Positions 1 through 7,887 of a stretch of 32,949 nucleotides of DNA are shown piece by piece. Made by a program: the position numbers and the translations under genes. The notes under the pieces are model-generated. The model had not been told where the DNA came from. It searched no databases and saw only the letters and a list, made by a program, of their open reading frames with translations. Origin of the DNA: Segetibacter sp. (lineage in GTDB: Bacteria > Bacteroidota > Bacteroidia > Chitinophagales > Chitinophagaceae); assembly GCF_025963695.1 (NCBI RefSeq), contig NZ_JAOQAH010000074.1, forward strand, positions 1 through 32,949, read 5' to 3'. Each line of letters starts with the position of its first letter. Positions within the stretch are counted from its first letter, which is position 1.

Positions 1-169
1 GATTTATGTTAGAGGCTTTTATCTGCTTTAATTCTGAATAATGATTACGATCAGGGCCACCAAGGTATTCGGGCCAGTCTCCACTTGAAGCAAGTTCTTT
101 TTTATTAAAGGCCAGCGACAACAGAACGATAGAAGTGAGAAAAACAAAAGACAGAAGCAGTTTATTCAT
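1..169 (-). CDS. PQQ-dependent (quinoprotein) dehydrogenase, N-terminal fragment
   Basis: Only the first 56 codons lie in the window; the gene runs off the left edge. Reading the minus strand from the ATG at 169-167 gives a basic start (MNKLLL), a hydrophobic stretch typical of a signal peptide (about residues 3-21), and then the segment WPEYLGGPDRNHYSELKQI. That segment resembles the conserved opening of pyrroloquinoline-quinone glucose or alcohol dehydrogenases, where it leads into the first propeller blade. The family oxidises sugars or alcohols in the periplasm. The catalytic part is not visible, so substrate and completeness cannot be judged. The call rests on this one motif. Confidence 0.65.
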   Translation of the reverse strand, partial: MNKLLLSFVFLTSIVLLSLAFNKKELASSGDWPEYLGGPDRNHYSELKQIKASNIN

Positions 170-306
170 TTATGGCAATTTAGAAACAGCAATTTAAGTA
201 TAAGGGATTAATAGTTAGCGCAACCCGAAAGAGACATTCTAAAATCTTCCCCTTTTATTCTGTTCAAAAACTTTATTCTACAAAGCTGCCTTATTAACTA
301 TTCCAA

Positions 307-933
307 CTATCGCCCTATGAAGACAACAGAATTATCATTTTCGAGTGCTGTAAAATACAAGACTACAAGAGGTCTAACATATCCATCAAATAACCCTGCT
401 TTATCTTCGGTCCCCATTTCTTCCAATTCTTTTTTAACCTCGTTTGATAGATTATCGTACACTTTTGAGAATCCCTCGAATGTTTCAATTTTGTTTTTCT
501 TTATCCATTGGGTTATCTCTTTTATTTCAGAAGTTGCAAGAAATCCGCCCACGTCTCCAACACTTACACTTTTCCCCGCCCGATTACCATATAACATTCT
601 ATAAGCAATAGTTTTAGAATTAGTGAAAGGGTCTGTTGTATTTAGAAAAATTGTTGCGAGGTCACCGGTAATCTTGTATAAGTTAACCCTGGTGTCTGCA
701 GTTTTTGCTATTTGAATTTCGAGGTCTTTTATGTCTTCTAATTTTTCTGCTTTAGGAAGGCGATATAGAATGATTGAAATTCCAAACTTATTAGTTTTGG
801 TTTTATTAAGATCCGAACGGTGATTAAGAGTACCGTTATTAGCAGTGGCCGCTTTTAATTTACCTGAAGGTTGATGAAGTGTTCCCATCATTAACGGGAG
901 GAACAAAAGATACCTCATAATTAATATGTGCAT
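307..933 (-). CDS. Putative secreted protein, possible distant YfbM/DUF1877-like
   Basis: A 208-residue protein that I do not recognise with certainty. The N-terminus has two possible starts, Met1 and Met6. Either gives a short hydrophobic leader (RYLLFLPLMMG) that looks like a signal peptide. The rest is soluble. The segment GGFLATSEIKEITQWIKK, followed by an acidic helix and a final RPLVVLYFTALENDNSVVFI strand-helix-strand, loosely resembles the layout of YfbM/DUF1877 proteins (conserved LTPEEV...I helix and a terminal hydrophobic strand), but that family is normally cytoplasmic. It stands alone: the neighbours on the same strand are more than 130 bp away on both sides. Confidence 0.55.
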   Translation of the reverse strand: MHILIMRYLLFLPLMMGTLHQPSGKLKAATANNGTLNHRSDLNKTKTNKFGISIILYRLPKAEKLEDIKDLEIQIAKTADTRVNLYKITGDLATIFLNTTDPFTNSKTIAYRMLYGNRAGKSVSVGDVGGFLATSEIKEITQWIKKNKIETFEGFSKVYDNLSNEVKKELEEMGTEDKAGLFDGYVRPLVVLYFTALENDNSVVFIGR

Positions 934-1088
934 AAACAGTCTTTAATCCAACCGAATTTTTAAAAGTAAAAAATAATCAGAGGTTAAGGTTGCATCACTT
1001 CAAATTGTGCACTGTCTGTCTCTGGTCCTCAACCAAATATAAGAAGCAACCTGTGGCGGTAATAAAAAAAGTGGAATATAAATGGACA

Positions 1089-1119
1089 TAAAAAAAGCCG
1101 CACCTTTCGAGAGCGGCTT
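1089..1119 (-). terminator. Rho-independent terminator of the repeat-containing secreted protein gene
   Basis: On the plus strand AAGCCGC (1095-1101) pairs with GCGGCTT (1113-1119) around an 11-nt loop. Read on the minus strand the stem is followed directly by a run of T. It lies 20 bases after the stop of the minus-strand gene ending at 1138. Confidence 0.85.
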
Positions 1120-1137
1120 CTATGATAGATTGCATAA

Positions 1138-1569
1138 CTAGTCATTGTGGCCTTTTCCTTTTTTGTGACCATTACCCTTTCCTTTTTTGTATTGACCATG
1201 AGCGTGATCTTTTTCACCTGCACCATACTCCTTTCTTGCCTGGCCCCGAGGTAACTCTCTTCGGTTATTTCGACCTCTATAAGCACGATGATTTCTTTTG
1301 CCTTCATTAGGACTTCTTCTCGATCCATCAGGATATATTACGGAGCCGTCTGGCATCGTAATCACACTACCTGTATTAGGATACTCCTTGTTTTGATTAT
1401 TTCCTCCTTTATAGATAATTGTACCATTTGGAAGTCTCCTTGTACCGTCGCTATAAATAATAGAGCCATCCGGCAACTTTCTATCCTGGCTCTTACCGTC
1501 AGCGGTTACCAAAAGACTGCTTGCAATGAAACAGGCCGAAATCCATTTTTTGAAATTACTGTTTTTCAT
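1138..1569 (-). CDS. Secreted protein with DGS-IIY-DG repeats and a basic Gly/His/Lys tail
   Basis: A 143-residue protein with a clear signal peptide (MKNSNFKKWISACFIASSLLVTA, cleavage probably near residue 25). The mature part opens with three copies of a short unit of form [L/M]P-[D/N]-G-[S/T]-[I/V]-IY followed by DG-[S/T]-RR or GG. They begin near residues 32 (LPDGSIIYSDGTRR), 46 (LPNGTIIYKGG) and 72 (MPDGSVIYPDGSRR). The C-terminal half is low-complexity and very basic, rich in Arg, Lys, Gly and His, ending in GHKKGKGHND. The repeat recalls MORN-like or 'tail-fibre-like' hairpin units, but I know no named family. It is a single-gene unit with its own terminator. Confidence 0.7.
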   Translation of the reverse strand: MKNSNFKKWISACFIASSLLVTADGKSQDRKLPDGSIIYSDGTRRLPNGTIIYKGGNNQNKEYPNTGSVITMPDGSVIYPDGSRRSPNEGKRNHRAYRGRNNRRELPRGQARKEYGAGEKDHAHGQYKKGKGNGHKKGKGHND

Positions 1570-1788
1570 GGTTATAATTTCGGGTCTAATTACAATTACC
1601 CCGCCATATTTAAAAAGCCCTCCTTCTTACCAACTGATTGTCAACGGTTTTAAAGGAACGGATATGTTGTAAGAGTGTGGATGGACGTTAGGATTCTGAT
1701 AGCACAATTAAAAGAAGTACTCACTAAAAAAAGAAGTTTATTTTCTTTTGGTTTCAAATTTGCAAAGAGCACTACAAAATCTATAGAT

Positions 1789-2301
1789 ATGAAAAAAGTA
1801 TTCTTATTTTTCTTGTTGTCGACAGTAGTTTATGCAAGCAATGCTCAAAGAGAGAGCAGAAGCCGAACCGCTTTATCGAGTACTTCACACTTTGGTATTG
1901 GTGTAGAAGCAGGTTTACCATTGGGTGATAATGGAAAGCCTTATTCTGCTGTTCTTGGCGGTAACCTTCAATACGAGACAATGCCGGATACAGACCTTGG
2001 AATAACAGTGAGTGCCGGATATTCGCACTGGCCACTTAAATCTAGTTATGGTAGTGGAAGTGTAGGCTTTGTTCCACTTCTTGGTGGTGTAAAATATTAC
2101 TTCACTCCTGCTGCATTTTTTCATGCACAGTTAGGAGCTGCATTTGGAACTAAAACAGGTATGGGAACCAGTTTTGCTTATTCTCCAGGAGTTGGTTTAA
2201 AATTGTCTCCAAACATTGACGCTACCCTTAAGTATACCGGTTTTTCAAAAAAGGGTGAAACCCTTGAAAACGTAGGACTACGTTTTGGTTTCAATTTTTA
2301 A
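1789..2301 (+). CDS. Outer-membrane beta-barrel protein
   Basis: 170 residues from the ATG at 1789, chosen because MKKVFLFFLLSTVVYASNAQ is a textbook Bacteroidota signal peptide ending at AQ; an upstream in-frame extension from 1675 has no such logic. The mature protein is a string of alternating amphipathic strands (FGIGVEAGLPLG, LGITVSAGYSHW, FVPLLGGVKYYF, FHAQLGAAFG, FAYSPGVGLKL, IDATLKYTGFS, NVGLRFGFNF) and ends with aromatic F, as small outer-membrane barrels do. About eight strands can be drawn. The ligand or function is unknown. A strong terminator follows, so it is probably monocistronic. Confidence 0.75.
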   Translation: MKKVFLFFLLSTVVYASNAQRESRSRTALSSTSHFGIGVEAGLPLGDNGKPYSAVLGGNLQYETMPDTDLGITVSAGYSHWPLKSSYGSGSVGFVPLLGGVKYYFTPAAFFHAQLGAAFGTKTGMGTSFAYSPGVGLKLSPNIDATLKYTGFSKKGETLENVGLRFGFNF

Positions 2302-2359
2302 ATATGGTCTATTCGTAATAATCTACGTTTTATTGATTAGAATAATTTCAAAATCGTAG

Positions 2360-2403
2360 CTACTTAGCCTTCTCCATAAGCCGGGAAGGCTAAGTAGTTT
2401 CTT
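2360..2403 (+). terminator. Rho-independent terminator after the barrel protein gene
   Basis: Perfect 12-bp arms CTACTTAGCCTT (2360-2371) and AAGGCTAAGTAG (2386-2397) with a 14-nt loop, followed by TTTCTTGT. Confidence 0.85.
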
Positions 2404-2524
2404 GTATAGATTGTTTTTCTTGTTCAATAACTCCTAAGCCTGCAAAACAAGTTTTATCCCAAAAAGCATTTCTTTCAAATACTAACACTTTTTTTGCTTA
2501 ATCCAACCCCACCTTTACAACGTT

Positions 2525-2782
2525 ATGGACAGGGAAAAGTTAGAACAGATCATACACAGTATTTCAAAAGGAGATACCAGCCTTATGGAAGTCTTTTTTA
2601 AAAAACCTGGCGGAAGAAAATTTTTCGAAAACCTGGTGTTAATTGTTATATCAAGGCTTCCGTATGATCAGGAAGAAAAAGAAGATTTGTTTATAGCATT
2701 TAGGAAGGCTTTGGATAAAATACAAGAAAGAATAAAACATCAAAAAGAAGGTCAAAAGATTTTAAAACAGGTATACGGTTAG
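2525..2782 (+). CDS. Small hypothetical protein
   Basis: 85 residues, starting ATGGACAGGGAAAAG. Unrecognised. It is highly charged and predicted mainly helical: an N-terminal helix (EKLEQIIHSISKG), a hydrophobic central segment (FFENLVLIVISRL, too short and too charged at its edges to be a confident membrane helix) and a Lys/Glu/Gln-rich C-terminal helix (DLFIAFRKALDKIQERIKHQ). It has no signal peptide. The 'SISKGDTSLMEVFF' opening recalls the first helix of ECF sigma factors, but no region 2 or 4 motifs follow, so I do not assign it. It sits between a terminator and pnuC, 68 bp before the latter. Confidence 0.55.
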   Translation: MDREKLEQIIHSISKGDTSLMEVFFKKPGGRKFFENLVLIVISRLPYDQEEKEDLFIAFRKALDKIQERIKHQKEGQKILKQVYG

Positions 2783-2850
2783 AATTTGTTACCCCCCCTT
2801 TTTCTAATTATATCTGCCCGAAAAGTTTTTAAATTTTATAAAAGATACGT

Positions 2851-3480
2851 TTGAGTTTCCCCGAGATCTACACACAATTTATTACAGGCATACAACAAAC
2901 AGGCGCAATCGAATTTACTGCGGTTGTTTGCGGTATCATAAGTGTATATTTTTCTCAGAAAGCAAACATTTGGGTCTACCCTACCGGCATAATAAATACT
3001 GTCATCTTCATCTACCTCAGTCTTAAGGGGAATCTTTTTGGTGAGGCAAGCGTAAATATTTTTTATACAATCATGAGTATTTATGGGTGGATTCTTTGGG
3101 TGAAAAAAGATAAAACCAATGGGACCGTTTTAACAATAAAATATAGCACGAATAAAGAATGGACGTTACACCTGCTCTTTTTCGGGAGTTTATTCCTGGT
3201 TATATACTCAGCCTTATCGTACTTAAAAAAAGGGTTCGCTCCTGAGGCTATTCCTGCTGCAGATGCATTTGCATCAGCAACCGCCTACACCGGAATGTTG
3301 TTAATGGCCAGGAAAAAAGTAGAAAGCTGGTATTGGTGGATTATAACAAATACTGCTTCTATTCCTCTGTACTTTATAAAAGGTTATGTCTTTACAAGTT
3401 TTCAATTTGTGGTACTATTGCTAATGGCCTTTGTTGGCTTGGCCGCGTGGCGTAAAAAAGCAGTTTATGCAAGAGGTTAG
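2851..3480 (+). CDS. pnuC: PnuC-family nicotinamide riboside transporter
   Basis: Membrane facilitator that takes up nicotinamide riboside for NAD salvage. The 209-residue protein has about seven hydrophobic segments and the family's signatures: a YPTGIINTVIFIYL segment (about residues 47-60), the SIYGWILWVKK loop, a GMLLMARKKVESWYWWI stretch, and NTASIPLYFIKGYVFTSFQF near the end. The only plausible start is TTG at 2851, because an in-frame TAA lies 12 bases upstream and no ATG or GTG occurs before the first conserved region. Its last 14 bases overlap the start of the NadR-like kinase, so import and phosphorylation are probably translationally coupled. PnuC relatives also move thiamine, but the kinase partner favours nicotinamide riboside. 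Confidence 0.88.
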   Translation: MSFPEIYTQFITGIQQTGAIEFTAVVCGIISVYFSQKANIWVYPTGIINTVIFIYLSLKGNLFGEASVNIFYTIMSIYGWILWVKKDKTNGTVLTIKYSTNKEWTLHLLFFGSLFLVIYSALSYLKKGFAPEAIPAADAFASATAYTGMLLMARKKVESWYWWIITNTASIPLYFIKGYVFTSFQFVVLLLMAFVGLAAWRKKAVYARG

Positions 3481-4030
3481 CAAGGTGGTAGCCATAGGTC
3501 CTGAAAGCACTGGCAAAAGCACTTTATGCAAATTGCTTGCACAAAACTTTGACGCTGTATGGTGTCCTGAATACGCACGTGAATATTTACTTGCTCATGG
3601 TACCAAATACACGTTTGAAGACTTGCTAACTATTGCCAAAGGCCAACTTGCATTAGAAGAAGAATATGCCAGGAAGGCTACGGCAAAATGGGTAGAAAAC
3701 GGAAGAAAAACGGCGAGACCATTACTATTCGTAGATACCGATATGTACGTTATGAAGACTTGGTGCGAGTATGTTTTTGGCAGGTGTCACCAATTTATTC
3801 TAGACAAAATTGTAGAGAGTACATGTGATCTTTACCTGCTTTGTAATATTGATTTGCCCTGGGTAAAGGATGAACTACGCGAATACCCCGATCTACAATC
3901 GAGAGAAGAATTGTATCATATTTATAAAGACATCCTCATTAACCAAACGGTTACATGGATTGATGTAAAAGGTAAACATGAAGAACGTCTTAAAATTGCA
4001 ATAGATTCAATACAAGCAGCAGCTATTTAG
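3467..4030 (+). CDS. NadR-like ribosylnicotinamide kinase (AAA_28 ATPase)
   Basis: 187 residues from ATG 3467; this start is inside pnuC and sits just ahead of the P-loop, so longer starts are unlikely. Walker A is GPESTGKST at residues 11-19. It is followed by CPEYAREYL, the acidic LLFVDTDMYVMKTW segment and a C-terminal YHIYKDILI helix, all typical of the kinase domain of NadR. The N-terminal adenylyltransferase and HTH parts of enterobacterial NadR are absent. The enzyme would convert imported nicotinamide riboside to NMN. Its stop overlaps the convergent mtgA stop by 8 bp (4023-4030). Confidence 0.85.
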   Translation: MQEVSKVVAIGPESTGKSTLCKLLAQNFDAVWCPEYAREYLLAHGTKYTFEDLLTIAKGQLALEEEYARKATAKWVENGRKTARPLLFVDTDMYVMKTWCEYVFGRCHQFILDKIVESTCDLYLLCNIDLPWVKDELREYPDLQSREELYHIYKDILINQTVTWIDVKGKHEERLKIAIDSIQAAAI

Positions 4031-4745
4031 CAGTGTAAACAAGGTTTCTTACATCTGCGTCATCCTCAATATTTCTCATTTGCTGTAAAACTCGCGGGTA
4101 CTTCCATGCAACCCATCGGCTCATTGGCTTTACTGTATATCTTTTAGGGCTTGGCAGGCAAGCAATAATCATAGCAGCTTCGGGCCTGTTTAGTTTTATG
4201 GCAGCCTTTCCAAAATATGCTTTCGATGCTGCCTCTATGCCAAATATACCGTCACCCATTTCTGCTATATTCAGGTAAACTTCAAGTATTCTTTGTTTCC
4301 CCCAAACCCACTCAATCATTTTTGTATAATAAATCTCAGGTAGCTTCCGAACATAACGCATAATGCCACTGCCCTGCCACAGAAAAACGTTTTTTGCAAC
4401 TTGCTGACTAATTGTACTTGCTCCCGCACCGGCTACTTTTTTCCTTTTTCCCGGTTTGTTTTGCAGGCTCTTTTCAATCGATTTCCAATCAAATCCCCCG
4501 TGATCGGGAAATAATTGATCCTCACTGGCCATCACCGCCAACTTCGCGTACGGCGATATTTCATCATCATCAACATAATCTCTCTTTAGACCGTGGCCAC
4601 TAAAAAGGCTTCCCAGCTGGGTAACTGTTACAGGAGGCAACATCCATTTACACAAGACCAAATAAAGGTTTGAAAGAACAAAAGCCCAAAGGAACCACTT
4701 CAGTATTTTGCGAAATAGCCGGCCAAAAAGGTCTTTAACAGTCAT
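4023..4745 (-). CDS. mtgA: Monofunctional biosynthetic peptidoglycan transglycosylase
   Basis: GT51 glycosyltransferase that polymerises lipid II into glycan strands at the outer face of the inner membrane. The 240-residue length is usual for MtgA. One membrane anchor lies at about residues 14-33. The GT51 motifs are all present: SEDQLFPDHGGFDW with catalytic Glu75, GAGASTISQQVAKNVFL (106-122), and KMIEWVWGKQRILEVYLNIAEMG (142-164). No transpeptidase domain follows, so it is not a class A PBP. It is convergent with, and overlaps, the nadR-like gene. Confidence 0.92.
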   Translation of the reverse strand: MTVKDLFGRLFRKILKWFLWAFVLSNLYLVLCKWMLPPVTVTQLGSLFSGHGLKRDYVDDDEISPYAKLAVMASEDQLFPDHGGFDWKSIEKSLQNKPGKRKKVAGAGASTISQQVAKNVFLWQGSGIMRYVRKLPEIYYTKMIEWVWGKQRILEVYLNIAEMGDGIFGIEAASKAYFGKAAIKLNRPEAAMIIACLPSPKRYTVKPMSRWVAWKYPRVLQQMRNIEDDADVRNLVYTAK

Positions 4746-5028
4746 GGAAATATATGTGGCAAGATAAGGTGCTATACTTTATTGCGCACTGCTCAACTGG
4801 TATGAATTTATCTTTTTTTCGCACATTTGATTCCGAACGACCATTCAAAAAGATAATTTTCCCACATCCTTCACAACTATTGCTGAGGTAAGAAAAGAGC
4901 AACTTATTGAACCGGACAGTAGATCAATAAGGATCGCTGGTTGCGACGCATTACTTTCATCTGCATCTCTGTGAGGAGCTGTAGCCTTTAACCGTATTTC
5001 TCTTTTACCTTGCCAGCCCGTCGATTTC
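4746..5028. other. Intergenic region without a convincing gene
   Basis: 283 bp between the start of mtgA and the stop of the LysE gene. A 64-codon minus-strand reading frame (4845-5039) starts only at TTG, has no recognisable motif and overlaps the lysE stop, so I do not call it. The segment contains one copy (TTGCGACGCA, 4941-4950) of a short motif that recurs in other intergenic regions of this window. No terminator for lysE is obvious. Confidence 0.5.
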
Positions 5029-5676
5029 CTAAAAATCAATATTGCTTATTCTATCTCCGAGCGCTAGTATTCCCCACACTAAAGCAAGTCCAAAACCAAT
5101 TAAAATCATCCCGCTAATACGATTGATGATATGAATATTATGGGGTGTTAGTTTGTTACGAATTTTACCTGCAAGCATAACTTTTAAAAAATCAAATCCC
5201 GCTACAACTATTAAACATGTTATATAAACGACTAGCCGGTAATTCTGCGTTTGAACCAGCAAAGAAGTAGAAGTAAGCAGCCAGAAACCAATTACACTGG
5301 GGTTTAACAGATTCATAAAATACCCCGATAAAAATATCTTAACGTAATGGTGAGTTTCCATTTCTATAACCTGCAAACCTGCAGCGTTTACTTTTATTTT
5401 TTTAAAGAAGGTTATATATACCCCTAAAGCAATTAACAGCGCACTTCCCCCTACCCCAATTGGAACCTTGTACTCAATTAAGTTGTCAAACATCGTTGTG
5501 AACAAGTTGCTGATTACAACAATAGTTATATCACTTGCAGAGACACCTGCAATAAAAGCAAGCCCTCCTTTATGACCGTTGTTCAAACTTTGCTTGATAA
5601 TTGAAAAAATAACAGGGCCAACTGAAATACTGAGCAGTAATCCTAAAGCCAAACCATTCAATAGGGCCGACATCAT
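5029..5676 (-). CDS. LysE/RhtB-family exporter
   Basis: A 215-residue membrane protein with about six hydrophobic helices and the LysE-family start: NGLALGLLLSISVGPVIFSIIKQSLNNGHKGGLAFIAGVSASD (residues 7-49), where the GP turn and the GxxxxSD helix are diagnostic. The PSVIGFWLLTS segment in the middle of the protein matches the conserved NPxxxxFW region. The family exports amino acids or their analogues across the inner membrane. Substrate cannot be read from sequence. It looks monocistronic, 150 bp from the glycosyltransferase upstream. Confidence 0.85.
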   Translation of the reverse strand: MMSALLNGLALGLLLSISVGPVIFSIIKQSLNNGHKGGLAFIAGVSASDITIVVISNLFTTMFDNLIEYKVPIGVGGSALLIALGVYITFFKKIKVNAAGLQVIEMETHHYVKIFLSGYFMNLLNPSVIGFWLLTSTSLLVQTQNYRLVVYITCLIVVAGFDFLKVMLAGKIRNKLTPHNIHIINRISGMILIGFGLALVWGILALGDRISNIDF

Positions 5677-5826
5677 TGTATCAATTTCGTTACTAGATTT
5701 TCCTATTCCATTATTTATTTTCCAACTAGTTTACAAAGGCAAAGTTGAAGCAAATGTTTCATTGGAAATAAAAAACGAAACTACATTAAATTGAAAAGAA
5801 TTGTTTTAAGCAACCTTCACATTAAA

Positions 5827-7773
5827 TCAGGATTTAGAAGACAGGGAGAATTTTTTATAGGCTCCTAGTATGATTGTAATGTCCTGCTTCCAATCGTAAT
5901 TTTTTGCATACAAGTAATCCAGTTTCGAGATGGCGTCTTTGGTTAGGTGAGGCTGAAGAAAAGCCGGATTGCCTGTTACTGATAATGTCCCCGGTATTAA
6001 AGAAGGAAGCGTGTCTTGATGATTAAGATAACCAACCCAGGTTTTTTTACCCAGCAAAACAGCAATCGCATTCTTGCTCCAATTATACCGTAACAATACA
6101 ATTTGTATAGGAAAGGTTATTAATAGCAGTGTTGCTACAAACACATCAACAATCCTTTTCATCCTTTTTTGATATTCGTCTTTTATAGCAAAATTCGGAT
6201 GGGCAGAAACATACTCTCCCAATCTATTCTTAGAATCGCTCCCCACAATACTGTCCGTTTTTGCTGAGTAAAAACGAACAGAAATACCGTTCGGAACTTT
6301 TTGAATTAAAGAAATGATAGCCTTGTACGTCAGGTATCCCTCGCAAAAAATAATTTCCCTTACCTGGCTACTTCCTATCAATTCAACCAACTCATCAATT
6401 GTTCCCAGTGCATCCCTTCTATCACCATTTACTGCTACCCGTCCTATTATTCGTTCTTGCCACCCAGCGTGCGTAAACAGCTCTTTTACGTGACTAAATT
6501 CTTCGTTACTTCCAACTATTATTGTTTGCAGTAGTTTGTTGTCTTCAATATCATCTTCTACAAATCTTGTTTTTATTAAAATCCACCTTACAAAAGTAAT
6601 CAGCAGCAACGCAATGAAACCCCCGATTAAGATAACTCCGCGTGAAAAGCGATACTTTTCAGGTAGCAAAGAATAAACGGCAAGATTTACTACAATTGCA
6701 ATAAACGCAGCATAAACCGCTTTTAAAGGCCTGTACTTATTATCATAAATACCCGCAAGCGTTGCTGTAGCCAAAAAAACAAGGGTAAATCCCGGAAGAG
6801 AAATATCTACCAGTTGTCGTACAAAACCCTGTCCTTCCCGAACGTACTTTACCCAGCAGTAATTGGTTATTTTAAAAGAGGCGTAAATTATAACAGCATC
6901 AAGAAGAGGCATTCCAATTCTTAAAACGAATCTTACCAAAGCCGCAACGGCAGCCCTTAACCATATTGCTACATGTATAAAAAATGCAAATACCCTTGCT
7001 GAGGCTCCGGTATAATGTTTTTTTACAAATACGCTCATGGCCAGGTAAAACATCTTAACGTAATTAAGACTCCCCTTTCTGGTGCTTTCTCCTTTAAAAT
7101 GCACAATCGTACTTTCGCTGAAGTAGACGTTTTTGTATCCAAGCTTTTGTATTCTAAAGCTTAAATCTATGTCCTCTCCATACATAAAGAAAGCTTCATC
7201 AAAACCATTTAATTCGACCAGTATCTCTTTTCGGCTAAGTAGGAATGCGCCGGCCAGTACATCCACTTCATGGTTTTTGTATTGGTCTAAATATGCAAGG
7301 GAATACCGAGAAAATGTTTTAGACGAAGGAAACAAGCTACTCAGGCCTATGAGTTTATAAAAAGCGGTTAACGGGGTAGGAAAAGAGCGCTTGCTTTCTG
7401 GCAAAAACTTTCCGCTTCCATCTATCATTCTAATGCCCAATCCGCCAACAGCAGCATTCCTCATAAACTCAATACACGTCGTCAGGCAATCCTCCGGTAG
7501 AATTGTGTCGGGGTTTAAGAACAAAACCAAGTCACCTTTGCAATTCTCTAAAATCTGGTTGTTCGCTTTTGCAAACCCCACGTTTTCTGCATTAGCAATA
7601 AAAAAAGCGCGTGGAAATTTCGGTTTCAGGTAATCAATACTTCCATCGGTTGATGCATTATCAATAACCCATACTTCTGCATCGATTTGTTCTGTTGCTG
7701 CAAACAGAGAACACAAACATTGCTCAAGAAAATACTTGACATTGTAATTAACTATAATAACCGATAACTGCAA
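5827..7773 (-). CDS. Family 2 glycosyltransferase fused to a degenerate polyprenyl sugar-phosphate-transferase module
   Basis: 648 residues. Residues 1-260 form a GT2 domain of the rhamnosyltransferase (WbbL) type: SVIIVNYNVKYFLEQCL, VIDNASTDGS (36-45), the NVGFAKANN helix, LNPDT (87-91, nucleotide-sugar/metal site) and FFMYGEDIDLSFRI (195-208). Residues about 260-400 hold several membrane helices. Residues about 415-510 look like the nucleotide-binding-like CoA_binding_3 domain of WcaJ/PglC-type enzymes (IIVGSNEE..., VREIIFCEGYL). Residues 535-648 keep the outline of a bacterial sugar transferase (RMKRIVDVFVATLLLITFPIQ; SLIPGTLSVTGN; LDYLYAKNYDWKQDITIIL), but the catalytic core that normally follows the first helix (PVFFRQ..R.G.. 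and the Asp-Glu pair) is missing. Probably makes a cell-surface polysaccharide at the inner membrane; the C-terminal half is likely structural or inactive. Confidence 0.82.
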   Translation of the reverse strand: MQLSVIIVNYNVKYFLEQCLCSLFAATEQIDAEVWVIDNASTDGSIDYLKPKFPRAFFIANAENVGFAKANNQILENCKGDLVLFLNPDTILPEDCLTTCIEFMRNAAVGGLGIRMIDGSGKFLPESKRSFPTPLTAFYKLIGLSSLFPSSKTFSRYSLAYLDQYKNHEVDVLAGAFLLSRKEILVELNGFDEAFFMYGEDIDLSFRIQKLGYKNVYFSESTIVHFKGESTRKGSLNYVKMFYLAMSVFVKKHYTGASARVFAFFIHVAIWLRAAVAALVRFVLRIGMPLLDAVIIYASFKITNYCWVKYVREGQGFVRQLVDISLPGFTLVFLATATLAGIYDNKYRPLKAVYAAFIAIVVNLAVYSLLPEKYRFSRGVILIGGFIALLLITFVRWILIKTRFVEDDIEDNKLLQTIIVGSNEEFSHVKELFTHAGWQERIIGRVAVNGDRRDALGTIDELVELIGSSQVREIIFCEGYLTYKAIISLIQKVPNGISVRFYSAKTDSIVGSDSKNRLGEYVSAHPNFAIKDEYQKRMKRIVDVFVATLLLITFPIQIVLLRYNWSKNAIAVLLGKKTWVGYLNHQDTLPSLIPGTLSVTGNPAFLQPHLTKDAISKLDYLYAKNYDWKQDITIILGAYKKFSLSSKS

Positions 7774-7887
7774 AAAGGGAGGTGTAATTTATAAAACCAC
7801 GAATTACGACCTTTTATACAATTCAACAAAACTCTAAATGTTTTACCGTTAGAATTACTAGTTAGTTGACAGATAGTATATTTGCAA

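Noticed and set aside
2525..2782. ECF sigma factor for the small protein at 2525
   Set aside because: Only the opening is reminiscent; regions 2 and 4 are absent in the 85 residues.
2783..2850. A TPP or NAD riboswitch in front of pnuC
   Set aside because: The gap is only 68 bp and shows none of the conserved riboswitch cores (for example CUGAGA or ACCUGAUC-like boxes).
2846..2853. TACGTTTG as the pnuC promoter
   Set aside because: It matches TAnnTTTG but overlaps the only possible start codon and has no -33 box.
4845..5039. 64-codon minus-strand reading frame after lysE
   Set aside because: Starts only at TTG, overlaps the lysE stop, has no known motif and mixed composition.
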